A DNA stretch of 54,632 nt, from the NCBI GenBank assembly GCA_025931335.1, contig JAICNG010000015.1, positions 1 through 54,632 of the forward strand. The letters run 5' to 3'. The DNA is from Gemmatimonadaceae bacterium. Its GTDB lineage: Bacteria; Gemmatimonadota; Gemmatimonadetes; Gemmatimonadales; Gemmatimonadaceae. Both the position numbers and the translations under genes were made by a program. This document shows, piece after piece, positions 34,570-45,560 of this stretch (the stretch's first letter is position 1; every line of letters begins with the position of its first letter). The notes below the pieces were generated by a model. It ran no database searches. It saw only the letters and a program-made list of their open reading frames with translations, and had not been told where the DNA came from.

Positions 34570-35132
34570 CGCAGCACCTCGAGGGTGGGTGCCGAGCGCT
34601 CCGTCACGTAGCGCTCGACAATGTCGTCCCACTCTCCGCGCGCCTTCAACAACAGCTCCGCGCACTCGCGCACCGCGCCGCGGCCGCCGTTCCTCGTGAG
34701 GCGGACGTGCGCCAGCGCCGCGATCTCCGGGACCGCATTGCCGACCGCGATCGGCAGACCCACGGCGCGCATGATGCCCATGTCGGGGAAATCGTCGCCC
34801 ACGAAGGCAGCGTCCTCCATGCGCAGGTCATGCCGATCGAGCATGCGCTGAAAGGCCGGCAGCTTTCGCGCGAGCGCATCCTGCGCCACGTCGTCGATCT
34901 CCAGCTCCTGCGCCCGGATGCGCACGCTTTCGGACACGCGCCCGGTCACGAGACACACGCGGATCCCCGCGTCGCGGAGGAAGCGAACGCCGAGGCCGTC
35001 CTGGATGTCATAGCGTTTCAGCTCGACGGGGGCGCCATTCGCGTCACCGATGTAGAGCCCCCCGTCGGTGAGCACGCCGTCGACATCGAGGCCGATGATG
35101 CGCACGCGTTTCGCGACCGCCTGGTCGATCAC
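34566..35132 (-). CDS. kdsC: 3-deoxy-manno-octulosonate-8-phosphatase KdsC
   Basis: KdsC removes phosphate from Kdo-8-phosphate. The 188-residue HAD protein shows motif I 'GLDVDGVLTDGGLYIGD' near residue 14-30, 'YDIQDGLGVRFLRDAGIRVCLVTGR' (motif II) and 'AAFVGDDFPDMGIM' (motif IV). It lacks a cap, as KdsC does. GTG start at 35132 forms GTGA with kdsA. Confidence 0.95.
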   Translation of the reverse strand: MIDQAVAKRVRIIGLDVDGVLTDGGLYIGDANGAPVELKRYDIQDGLGVRFLRDAGIRVCLVTGRVSESVRIRAQELEIDDVAQDALARKLPAFQRMLDRHDLRMEDAAFVGDDFPDMGIMRAVGLPIAVGNAVPEIAALAHVRLTRNGGRGAVRECAELLLKARGEWDDIVERYVTERSAPTLEVLR

Positions 35133-36004
35133 GCCGACACCACGGTCCAGATGTCGATCGCGCGCGCAAGGACGGCGTCGAGATCGCGGAGCGGAAGCAT
35201 GTTGGGGCCATCGCTCGGGGCGGTGTCCGGCGTGGGATGCGTCTCGAGAAAGAGGCCGTTCGCGCCCGCCGCCACCGCCGCCATGGTGAGCGCCGCGATG
35301 TGCTCCCGCGCTCCGCCACTCGCGCCCGCCTCGCCCCGTCCCGGCTGCTGCACCGAGTGCGTTCCATCGAAGATCACCGGCGCGTCGCACGCCTCGCGCA
35401 AGCGCGTGAACGAACGCATGTCGACGACGAGATCCCCGTAGCCGAAGAACGTGCCGCGCTCGGTCACCGCCACTTCCGGGGTGCCCTGCCCCTCAGGCGT
35501 CCCGACGTCGTCGGCGCCGTGACTTCCCACGGCGATCATGCGGGCGCCGCGCGCGCGGGCTGCACGCCGCACCTTGTTCACGGCGCCGCGCATGCCCTCC
35601 GGATGCATCCACTGGCCTTTCTTCACGTTCACCGGCTTGCCCGTCGCGCCTGCCGCCTCGAGCAGATCCGTCTGCCGGCAGAGAAAGGCGGGGATCTGAA
35701 GAACGTCGGCGACTTCAGCGGCAGCGGCGCACTGTTCCGGCAGATGCACATCGGTGAGAATGCGCAGTCCCGTCGCGCGCTTCACGCGCTCGAGGGCACG
35801 CAGGCCCTCGTCCATCCCCGGGCCGCGTGCCGCCTCGGCGTTCGACCGATTCGCCTTGTCGAAGCTTGCCTTGTAGATGACGCCGCCGGGCACGCGCTCG
35901 CTCAGCCGCGCGAGATGCTCCCCCACGCGGACGTTGAGCGCGTCGGTCTCGACCACGCACGGGCCGGCGATGAGAAAGAGCGCGTTATCCGGGAAGGCGC
36001 GCAC
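35129..36004 (-). CDS. kdsA: Kdo-8-phosphate synthase, metal-dependent type
   Basis: KdsA condenses PEP with arabinose-5-phosphate. The 291-residue protein has 'LIAGPCVVE' (Cys at residue 16), 'YKASFDKANRSN', 'LTDVHLPEQ', 'NVKKGQWMHPEGM', 'VIFDGTHSVQQPG' and 'GLFLETHPTPDTAPSDGPNML'. The cysteine at position 16 corresponds to the metal ligand of the metal-dependent class (Aquifex type), where E. coli has asparagine; this is inferred by alignment in mind. GTG start, one base after the pyrG stop. Confidence 0.96.
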   Translation of the reverse strand: MRAFPDNALFLIAGPCVVETDALNVRVGEHLARLSERVPGGVIYKASFDKANRSNAEAARGPGMDEGLRALERVKRATGLRILTDVHLPEQCAAAAEVADVLQIPAFLCRQTDLLEAAGATGKPVNVKKGQWMHPEGMRGAVNKVRRAARARGARMIAVGSHGADDVGTPEGQGTPEVAVTERGTFFGYGDLVVDMRSFTRLREACDAPVIFDGTHSVQQPGRGEAGASGGAREHIAALTMAAVAAGANGLFLETHPTPDTAPSDGPNMLPLRDLDAVLARAIDIWTVVSA

Positions 36005-36005
36005 G

Positions 36006-38446
<2,441 letters not shown>

Positions 38447-38490
38447 GGGTCGTGGGGGAGCGCGCGCGGCGCTGCAAGATTCACACCACG

Positions 38491-38519
38491 AGTATATCGC
38501 GAGAGTGGCGAAAAGGCAA
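38491..38519 (-). promoter_or_regulatory. Putative promoter of the kdsB-pyrG-kds-lpt-rpoN operon
   Basis: On the minus strand TTGCCT (38519-38514) and TATACT (38496-38491) are exactly 17 bases apart. The predicted transcript start is near 38484, giving a leader of about 38 bases before kdsB. The -10 matches five of six consensus positions. Confidence 0.6.
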
Positions 38520-38527
38520 ACGTCCCG

Positions 38528-38737
38528 TCACTGCTTGGGCTTGGCGCGGCATTCGATGCAGATCGCACGCCCCGTGAGCGCAGCCTTCCAGCGACTGAAG
38601 ATGTCGCCATGGAGGTCCGCCGCGCAGAGGATGCGGTCGCACCGCTCACAGAGCCCGCCCTTGATGGGCTCGAACGGGAGGCCGCACCGTTCGCAGTCGA
38701 TGTAGACCGTTGGCGATCGTTTCATCAGCACGCGCAC
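38528..38737 (-). CDS. Small zinc-ribbon protein
   Basis: A product of 69 residues with three CxxC pairs and one extra cysteine ('DCERCGLPF', 'LCERCDRILC', 'ICIECRAKPK'), typical of a treble-clef or double zinc ribbon. No named family is recognised. The frame starts at GTG 38737, where a predicted leaderless transcript would begin (-35 TTGCTC at 38772-38767, -10 TAGCTT at 38749-38744); the ATG at 38725 would give 65 residues. It may bind nucleic acid or protein. Confidence 0.65.
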   Translation of the reverse strand: MRVLMKRSPTVYIDCERCGLPFEPIKGGLCERCDRILCAADLHGDIFSRWKAALTGRAICIECRAKPKQ

Positions 38738-38743
38738 GGCGCC

Positions 38744-38772
38744 AAGCTAGTCCGCGCGCGGGCGCCGAGCAA
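38744..38772 (-). promoter_or_regulatory. Putative leaderless promoter of the zinc-ribbon gene
   Basis: TTGCTC (38772-38767) and TAGCTT (38749-38744) on the minus strand are 17 bases apart; the first transcribed base would fall on GTG 38737. It lies in the 138-base divergent gap to the gene at 38876. Confidence 0.4.
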
Positions 38773-38875
38773 TCGGCGAAGGGGACTCGACAGTGACGCG
38801 CCTGACTCGCCATCCTTGGTCGGACGGCGCGCGGCGCCGGCGGGCAGCGATCACCTCAGCTCATTCGTGGCGAGC

Positions 38876-39316
38876 ATGGATAGTTCGCGCGGGACTGGCG
38901 ACAGCTCACGAGGACGACGGGGCAGCAAAGCGCCATACTTCCTCAAGCCGGAGCGCGAAGGGATGGTCTCCGTCTATCGGCGGCCGGCGGGGAACCGCAT
39001 CGATCCCAAGCTCTGCGGGACGATGCCGAATCGGGCCATGGCTGCGGCGCTCGTGGGGCAGCTCATGCGCGCAGAGTCGGTCGTCAAGGACCTCTTTCTC
39101 GAGGCGACTGACGACGGCATCGAAGCGCTGGAGGCGGTGCTCCTCGCCTGCCGCAATTCCGTTGTCGAGCGAGGGGCCCGCGGCGGCGGGCCGCGCGGCG
39201 GGGCGCCCCGTCCTGGGGCCGGACGCCGGCGAGGGCGTCGTCGGGGCGGTCCGCGCGACCTGTCCGGCGGCGACGGTGATGGGTCGCCGTCAGCGGAGAT
39301 GGACCCCGACGCCTGA
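38876..39316 (+). CDS. Hypothetical protein with a Gly/Arg-rich tail
   Basis: No family recognised. The 146-residue product has a Ser/Arg-rich start and a compact middle ('YFLKPEREGMVSVYRRPAGN', then helices 'MAAALVGQLMRAESVVKDLFLEA' and 'DGIEALEAVLLACRNSVV'). Next comes a strongly basic tail (about residues 100-130) of RG, RGG and GRRRGRRRGG type, ending in an acidic Gly/Asp stretch. GC at third codon positions is high, as for neighbouring genes, which supports a real gene. ATG 38876 has no strong ribosome site. A nucleic-acid-binding role is suggested only by the tail. Confidence 0.6.
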   Translation: MDSSRGTGDSSRGRRGSKAPYFLKPEREGMVSVYRRPAGNRIDPKLCGTMPNRAMAAALVGQLMRAESVVKDLFLEATDDGIEALEAVLLACRNSVVERGARGGGPRGGAPRPGAGRRRGRRRGGPRDLSGGDGDGSPSAEMDPDA

Positions 39317-39325
39317 CGCCAGCCG

Positions 39326-39931
39326 CTAGCGCACGCGTTCCAGCGCCGCCAGCGCCGCCGCCGACCCGCGCACCGCGTAGCAGTGCGGCCCGCACTGGGC
39401 GAAGCCCGCGCCGTGCAACACACGGCGGTAGAAGGCGGCGGTGCGGCGCCGCCAGCCGTGGGTATCCCCGAGGACGTCGTCCGCGGTGGTGAACAGCTCG
39501 AGAAAGGCCACACCACTCGTCAGGCGCGCCACGGAGCGCACCGTGCGCCGAAGCGCGTCATCGGCCAGAAAGTTCAGCACGCCACTCGCGATGACCACAT
39601 CGAACGGACCGCGCAGCGGGAGCGCATCGAGGGCCTCGGCCGACCCGCGAAGGATGTTGCGGCGGCGGCCGTAGCGACGAACGACGTACTCGCTCGGATC
39701 GACGCCGACGTAGCGCAGGCGCGGCCGCCGGGCGAGCAAGGGCGCTCGCCAATTCCCCTCCCCGCACCCGACGTCGAGCGCAGACCGAACCGGCCGCTCG
39801 AGCACGTATTCGGCGACCGACAGCACCAGCGCCGTGCGTCGCGCGATTTCCGTCGCGTCGAGCACACGATGCCGAGGATCGCGATACCACCGATCGAAGT
39901 ACGCCCTGTCGAACCGCGTTCGGGTCCTCAC
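39326..39931 (-). CDS. Class I SAM-dependent methyltransferase
   Basis: A 201-residue protein with 'ALDVGCGEGNWRAPLLARRP' (SAM motif I, about residue 47-66), 'YVGVDPSEYVVRRYG', 'GPFDVVIASGVLNFLADDAL' and 'GVAFLELFTTADDVLGD'. Substrate unknown. I chose GTG 39931, which has GGAGG four bases upstream (plus-strand 39936-39940), over an earlier GTG at 39994. It ends nine bases from the convergent RG-tail gene. Confidence 0.82.
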   Translation of the reverse strand: MRTRTRFDRAYFDRWYRDPRHRVLDATEIARRTALVLSVAEYVLERPVRSALDVGCGEGNWRAPLLARRPRLRYVGVDPSEYVVRRYGRRRNILRGSAEALDALPLRGPFDVVIASGVLNFLADDALRRTVRSVARLTSGVAFLELFTTADDVLGDTHGWRRRTAAFYRRVLHGAGFAQCGPHCYAVRGSAAALAALERVR

Positions 39932-40004
39932 GCGACCTCCGTCGTGCGTCACGGCGCAACGTGTCACGTTCGCCGGCCGTAAGCTGGTGCGCACTCCGGG
40001 GGAC

Positions 40005-41494
40005 TCAGCGGACCAGGGCCAGCCCCACCGACAGCTTCGAGTCGCGCGACACCGGATCGATCGTCCAGTCGACCTTGATCGGCCCGACGCGCAGCCGCAC
40101 CCCCACGTTCTGCTCCAACGGGGGGAGCGAGTCGACGCCCGCCATGCCGATCATGTGTCGCAGCATGACCACCGGAGCGCCGACGATTGGAATCTGGATG
40201 CGCTCGATCGGAATCGAGTAGCGGCTCTCGAAGAACAGCAGGTGATCTCCACCGAACTCGAGCAGGTCGAAGGTGGGAAGGGTCCCACTTCCCCCGAGGT
40301 ACGCGAACCGTTGTGGGGGCGGCCGGTCACCGAACGTATGGACCGCGTGCGCCTCGAGCGAGAACGTGTGGTTGCGAAACGCGGGAAAGCCGACGAGCGC
40401 GTCGAGCGTCGCCTGCGTGAACCGCGAGTCGTCAGGCATGTCGAGCGAGGTCTCGGTAAGGACGCGAGTCATGAGCGAGACGTCCTGACGCTCCCAATCG
40501 AAGCGCCCCCCGGCCAGCGCGGACGTGATCCGACCGTGGACCACGGCGGGATTGGGCCGCCGCATTCCGTCCTCGATGTCGTTGCGCCCGAACAGGCTCC
40601 ACGGACCTCCCGCTTTCACGGACCACGCGCGCTCCGTCCGCGCGCCCAGCTCGAGCGCCAGCCCGGTCGCTGCCCGCTCCCACCGGCGCTGCAACAGCAC
40701 CTCTCCCCGGTCGGCGCGCCAATAGTTCCGATAATCCCGACCGACGAACAACGCCGTCATGGAATTCGCGATGTCCGATTGAATCCACGCATCGTTCGTG
40801 AAGGTCGCGCGCGCGGCGCGCGCTTCCAGCGTCGTCAGGCGCCCGATCGAGAGTCGGGCCGTCAACGATGGGTCGATCGCGCCGAGGTCGGATCGATAGC
40901 TGACCAGCGGGTCGATCACGATACGGCCCGTGTCGAGTGAGAAGCGGGGACCCCAGGGGAGCACCAGTCCATCCACTCGCGTATAGCTCGGCAGCCGCAG
41001 CCCGAACACGATCGGGAAGGTCAGGGTCTCGCTCCGTTGTGGCGAGATGACGCGCCAGTCGAGTGCGACACGTCCATCGGTCGTTCGGGTGACGTCGTAG
41101 GTCACGTCCCGGAAGCTCTCCATCCCGAGGGCGACGTGCGCGAGGGATGAGGGATAGACACCCCCGCCGATGGCGACCGCTCGACCATCGATGGCGGCAC
41201 CCGGATGGAGAAACAGATCGCCGTCGACGACGATGACGTCACCGCGAACGGTGCTGGCGACGGTCGCGTCCCCGCCGAGCACGAGGACCGTGCGATCGAC
41301 CGTGGAGTCGCGCGGAAGGTGAATGACGCTGTCCGGCATCACGAGCGCGAACGGCTGCGCGAGGACTTCCTGGAGAATGACGCCGGGGCGACCACGCCCG
41401 GGTGTGCGCAACGCGACGCTCTGCTGCGGCTCCTGCGACGCGATGGCCCCGCCACCGAGGGCCAGCATTCCCGCCAGCATGCACCAGCGCGCGC

Positions 41495-41501
<7 letters not shown>
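40005..41501 (-). CDS. Outer-membrane barrel protein with a bactofilin-like N-terminal segment
   Basis: The 498-residue protein has a signal peptide ending 'GGGAIASQ'. A short run of beta-helix-like repeats follows (about residues 50-115: 'TVDRTVLVLGGDATVASTVRGDVIVVDGDLFLHPG'-type sequence), as in polymer-forming/bactofilin proteins. A large beta-strand-rich domain with an Omp85/surface-antigen-like end ('LLEFGGDHLLFFESRYSIPIERIQ', 'VGVRLRVGPIKVDWTIDP') closes it. It is likely a surface or outer-membrane protein; partner unknown. ATG 41501 overlaps the trpG/pabA stop by seven bases. Confidence 0.7.
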
Positions 41502-42073
<572 letters not shown>

Positions 42074-42084
42074 GGCGGAGCGGG

Positions 42085-42996
42085 TCAGCCTCGCGGGTGA
42101 AACTGCCGGTGCACGGTGCGCAGGTACTCCCGGTCGACGTGGGTGTAGATCTGGGTCGTGGAGATGTCAGCGTGTCCAAGCATCTCCTGTACCGCGCGGA
42201 GGTCGGCGCCCCCTTCCAGGAGGTGGGTGGCGAACGAGTGGCGCAAGGTGTGAGGAGACACGTGCTTCTCGAGGCGCGCCTTCTCCACGTACTTGCGGAG
42301 TATCTTCCATGCGCCCATGCGGGTGAGCGGCGTCCCCCGCGAATTGAGAAAGAGCACGCCTTTGCCTCCTCCGCGCTCCAGTCGCGGCCGTAGCTCCCGC
42401 GTGTAGATCGCGACGGCGCCAATCGCGCGGCGGCCGATGGGAACGAGCCGTTCCTTGCTGCCCTTCCCGAATACTCGCAGGAGCCCGTCCGCGAGGAGAA
42501 CATCGCGCACACCGAGCGTGATCCACTCGGAGACGCGCAGGCCGGCGCCGTAGGCCAGCTCGAGCATGGCGCGGTCTCGGAACGCGAGCGGTTCATCGAG
42601 CGTCACCGCGTCGAGCAGTCGTTGCACTTCCTCCGCCGTCAGGACGTCGGGCAACGTCAGCCACCGCTTCGGCGTGTCGAGCCGCTCGCTGGGATCACTC
42701 ACGAGGTGGCCCTCGGAAATCAGAAATCGGAAATACGTCCGCACCGCGGAGACGTTTCGCCGGATCGACGCCGGCGCGAGGCCGACGTCCTTCAGGTGAT
42801 AGACGAAATCGCGCAGGAGGCGCGGGGTCGCCCCCAGCGGCTCGCGAATGCCCTTCGTGCGCGCGTACGTGACGAACCGCCCGACATCGCGAGCGTACGC
42901 GTCGGTGGTCCGCGCGGCTGCCCCCTGCTCGAGGGTGAGAAAGTCACTGAACCGCTCGAGCAGAAACGCGCGACTGAACTCGTCGTTGGTGATCAT
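42085..42996 (-). CDS. xerD: Tyrosine recombinase XerD/XerC
   Basis: A 303-residue site-specific recombinase for resolving chromosome dimers. It has the SAM-like N-terminal domain ('FLTLEQGAAARTTDAYARDVGRF') and the catalytic domain with 'AGLRVSE' (Arg), 'GKGSKERLVP' (Lys), 'HTLRHSFATHLLEGGADLRAVQEMLGH' (His, Arg, His) and 'TQIYTHV' (Tyr nucleophile). The set is complete. ATG 42996 overlaps dedA as ATGA. XerC versus XerD cannot be decided without the partner; symbol by likelihood. Confidence 0.9.
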   Translation of the reverse strand: MITNDEFSRAFLLERFSDFLTLEQGAAARTTDAYARDVGRFVTYARTKGIREPLGATPRLLRDFVYHLKDVGLAPASIRRNVSAVRTYFRFLISEGHLVSDPSERLDTPKRWLTLPDVLTAEEVQRLLDAVTLDEPLAFRDRAMLELAYGAGLRVSEWITLGVRDVLLADGLLRVFGKGSKERLVPIGRRAIGAVAIYTRELRPRLERGGGKGVLFLNSRGTPLTRMGAWKILRKYVEKARLEKHVSPHTLRHSFATHLLEGGADLRAVQEMLGHADISTTQIYTHVDREYLRTVHRQFHPRG

Positions 42997-43601
42997 GATC
43001 TCGATCGACGCCGTCTGATCACGTACCATGCAATGATCACGATCGCGAGAGCCCCTGCCGCGATCGCCGCGATCGCGCCGGCGCCGCGCAAGCGTGACTG
43101 AAGCGCATCCCAATCGCTCCCTACACGGTACGCGATGATCGTGACGACGCCATACCAGATGGCCGAGGCGACAGCGATGGCGAGGGTGGCATGTGTCGGG
43201 GAGACGCGAAGCGCGCCGGCGAATGGAGGCACGAGCGCGCGGAGCCCCGGGATGAACCGGCTGAGGAACAACGCGAAGATCCCTCGCCGCTCGTACATCG
43301 CTTTCAGGCGTGACTCACTCGCGCCCCCGCCGAATCGCATCATCCAGTCGTGCGCGTACTGCGCCCCGTACCGACGCCCCAGGGCATAGACGAGAAGTGC
43401 GCCAGCGACGTTTCCGAGCCACGTCGCCAGGAATGCGCCGGTCAGCGTAGCCTGCCCACGCGCGGCGAGAAATGCCCCAAACGCAACGACGGTGTCCGCG
43501 GGCAGTGGCGGAAAGATGTTTTCGGCGGCGGAGACCACCGCCAGCGCGACGTACAGCGCCGCGGGAGGCAGCCCTCCCAGCCAGGTGAGGACGTCCTGCA
43601 C
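42993..43601 (-). CDS. DedA-family membrane protein
   Basis: A 202-residue protein with a VTT/DedA pattern: 'AENIFPPLPADTVVAFGAFLAARG' (about 26-49), 'LGNVAGALLVYALGRRYG', and 'SRFIPGLRALVPPFAGALRVSP' (about 113-134, including the conserved FxRxxPxxR-like core). DedA proteins are linked to flipping of polyprenyl phosphate and phospholipids. It has several membrane helices. The GTG start directly follows the ispF stop. Confidence 0.88.
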   Translation of the reverse strand: MQDVLTWLGGLPPAALYVALAVVSAAENIFPPLPADTVVAFGAFLAARGQATLTGAFLATWLGNVAGALLVYALGRRYGAQYAHDWMMRFGGGASESRLKAMYERRGIFALFLSRFIPGLRALVPPFAGALRVSPTHATLAIAVASAIWYGVVTIIAYRVGSDWDALQSRLRGAGAIAAIAAGALAIVIIAWYVIRRRRSRS

Positions 43602-44081
43602 TCAGCCGCGGGCGAGCGTAACGACCGCGATGCAGGCGAGCCCCTCCCCTCGCCCAACCCATCCCATCCCCTCGTTCGTTTTCCCCTTCACGCTCACGCG
43701 CTCGACGTCCAATCCGAGCGCGCCCGCCAGCTTCCCCCGCATCGCATCGCGATGATCGACAATGCGCGGGCGCTCGGCGACGACGCTGACATCGGCGTTC
43801 GCCACTCGCCAGCCCATCGCGCGCACACGCTCGACGGCGCGGCGGAGCATCTCGAGCGAGTCGCGGCCGCGATGGGCCGGGTCGCGATCGGAGAACATTT
43901 CTCCGATGTCCCCGGCCGCCGCGGCGCCGAGCACCGCGTCGGTGACGGCGTGCGCGACGGCGTCGCCATCAGAGTGTCCGGTGAGGTGCACGTCGCTCGG
44001 GATGTCGATGCCGCCGAGGCGCAATGGTCCTCCCGGGGCAAAGCGATGGGAATCGTAGCCGATGCCCGAGCGCGTGCTCAC
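43602..44081 (-). CDS. ispF: 2-C-methyl-D-erythritol 2,4-cyclodiphosphate synthase
   Basis: IspF cyclises CDP-methylerythritol phosphate in the MEP isoprenoid route, which also supplies the menaquinone side chain. The 159-residue protein has 'GIGYDSHRF' (Asp-His metal site), 'HLTGHSDGDAVAHAVTDAVLGAAAAGDIG' and 'VKGKTNEGMGWVGRGEGLA'. GTG start overlaps purE as GTGA. Confidence 0.96.
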   Translation of the reverse strand: MSTRSGIGYDSHRFAPGGPLRLGGIDIPSDVHLTGHSDGDAVAHAVTDAVLGAAAAGDIGEMFSDRDPAHRGRDSLEMLRRAVERVRAMGWRVANADVSVVAERPRIVDHRDAMRGKLAGALGLDVERVSVKGKTNEGMGWVGRGEGLACIAVVTLARG

Positions 44082-44497
44082 GCCGAGAGGTTCAGGATGC
44101 GAATAGCGAGGGCGGCGGCGTTCTTCGCGTTGTCGATTCCGACCGTGCCTACCGGAACGCCGCTCGGCAGCTGCGCGATGGCGAACAGGGCATCGAGCCC
44201 ATTGAGCGGCCCGGAGGCGAATGGCACTCCGATCACCGGCAGGTCGGTGAGCGCCGAGACGGCGCCTGGAAGCGCGGCGGACAGCCCGGCGCCGGCGATG
44301 ATGACCCGGAAGCCGCGCGACTTCGCGGTGCGCGCGAGCTCGGCGGTGCGGTCCGGGTCACGGTGTGCACTCGAGACGATGAACTCGTAAGGCACCCGTG
44401 CCGCATCGAGCGCCTCGAGCGCCGGCGCCATCTTCGTCTCGTCGGACTTGGAGCCGACGAGGACGAGAACCAGGGGCGTGCGTGCTGGACCGCTCAC
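44078..44497 (-). CDS. purE: PurE-type AIR/N5-CAIR carboxylase or mutase
   Basis: The 139-residue protein is PurE-like: 'GSKSDETKMAPALEAL', 'VSSAHRDPDRTAELA', 'IIAGAGLSAALPGAVSALTDLPVIGVP', 'IAQLPSGVPVGTVGIDNAKNAA'. It is shorter than E. coli PurE (about 169) and has alanine where the mutase has the histidine of 'AAHLPG'. No purK lies nearby, so a direct AIR carboxylase or a variant mutase is possible. GTG start overlaps mqnC as GTGA. Confidence 0.88.
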   Translation of the reverse strand: MSGPARTPLVLVLVGSKSDETKMAPALEALDAARVPYEFIVSSAHRDPDRTAELARTAKSRGFRVIIAGAGLSAALPGAVSALTDLPVIGVPFASGPLNGLDALFAIAQLPSGVPVGTVGIDNAKNAAALAIRILNLSA

Positions 44498-45525
44498 GCC
44501 GCGGCACCGGTCGGCATGATGATCGAGTAGTCCTGCCGCCGCCGCGCCGGCGTGAACCCGGCGTCGAGGATCAGCCGCTCCATTTCCCCCGTCGTCGTCC
44601 GGTGCGTCGTGTTGGCGGCCGAGACGACGTTCTCCTCGAGCATGAGCGAGCCGAAGTCGTTGCAGCCGAACCGCAGCGCCAGCTGGCCGATCTTCATCCC
44701 CATCGTGACCCAGCTCGATTGCAGATTCGGCACGTTGTCGAGCACGATGCGGCTGATGGCCACGGTGCGGAGGTAGTCGACGGCGTCGGTCTTCTGCATG
44801 TGACCGAACTCCGGCGTGTTCTCCGGCTGGAGCGGCCAGCAGATGAAGGCGGTGAATCCCCCCGTTCGTGCCTGCACGTCACGCACGCGCTCGAGATGCT
44901 CGAGTCGTTCGGCGAGCGTTTCGCCGATGCCGTACATCATCGTAACCGAGGTTTTCATCCCCTCCTCGTGCGCGAGCTCCATGATCTCCAGCCATCGATC
45001 GGCGCCCGCTTTTTTGGGCGCGGCGATGTCCCGAACGCGCTGGACGAGGATCTCGCCCCCTCCACCGGGAATCGAGTCGAGTCCCGCCGCCTGGAGCTCA
45101 CGGATGACGTCACGTGCCTCCAGCCGAAACAGCTTCGCGAAGAAATCCACTTCGCTCGGTGAGAACCCGTGGATGTGGATCGGGTGGTGCTGCTTGATGT
45201 ACCGCATCAAGTCGAGGTACCACTCGAACGGGATGTACGGGTTGTGTCCGCCCTGGATGAGAATCTGCACGGCGCCGAGGGCCTTCGCCTCATCGATCTT
45301 CGCCCCGATCTGCTCGAAGGAGAGCGTGTAGCCTTCCCCGTGCTTCGGCCGCCGATAGAACGCGCAGAAGCCGCAGTCCGCGACGCAGACGTTCGTGTAG
45401 TTGATGTTGCGGTCGACGATGTACGTGACGATCCCGTGCGGGTGCTTCGCCTCACGCACGCGGTCCGCCTCGATGCCGAGCTCGAGCAGCGGGGCGTTCT
45501 GATAGAAGTCGAGGAGGTCACGCAT
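44494..45525 (-). CDS. mqnC: Cyclic dehypoxanthinyl futalosine synthase MqnC
   Basis: This radical-SAM enzyme closes the ring of dehypoxanthine futalosine in the futalosine menaquinone pathway. The 343-residue protein has 'DRNINYTNVCVADCGFCAFYRRP' type cluster region (CxxxCxxC near residue 47-54), 'IQGGHNPYIPFEWY', 'SPSEVDFFAKLF', 'GLDSIPGGGGEI' and 'MMYGIGET'. ATG 45525 was chosen; an extension into the mqnA gap has no good start. The end overlaps purE. Confidence 0.95.
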   Translation of the reverse strand: MRDLLDFYQNAPLLELGIEADRVREAKHPHGIVTYIVDRNINYTNVCVADCGFCAFYRRPKHGEGYTLSFEQIGAKIDEAKALGAVQILIQGGHNPYIPFEWYLDLMRYIKQHHPIHIHGFSPSEVDFFAKLFRLEARDVIRELQAAGLDSIPGGGGEILVQRVRDIAAPKKAGADRWLEIMELAHEEGMKTSVTMMYGIGETLAERLEHLERVRDVQARTGGFTAFICWPLQPENTPEFGHMQKTDAVDYLRTVAISRIVLDNVPNLQSSWVTMGMKIGQLALRFGCNDFGSLMLEENVVSAANTTHRTTTGEMERLILDAGFTPARRRQDYSIIMPTGAAA

Positions 45526-45560
45526 AACGGCGGGGATCGAGGGGTCGAGGGGTCTCGGGA

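Noticed and set aside
38974-39516. Open frame on - across the RG-tail gene and the methyltransferase end
   Set aside because: It overlaps the methyltransferase in another frame, and the + strand frame has better codon use.
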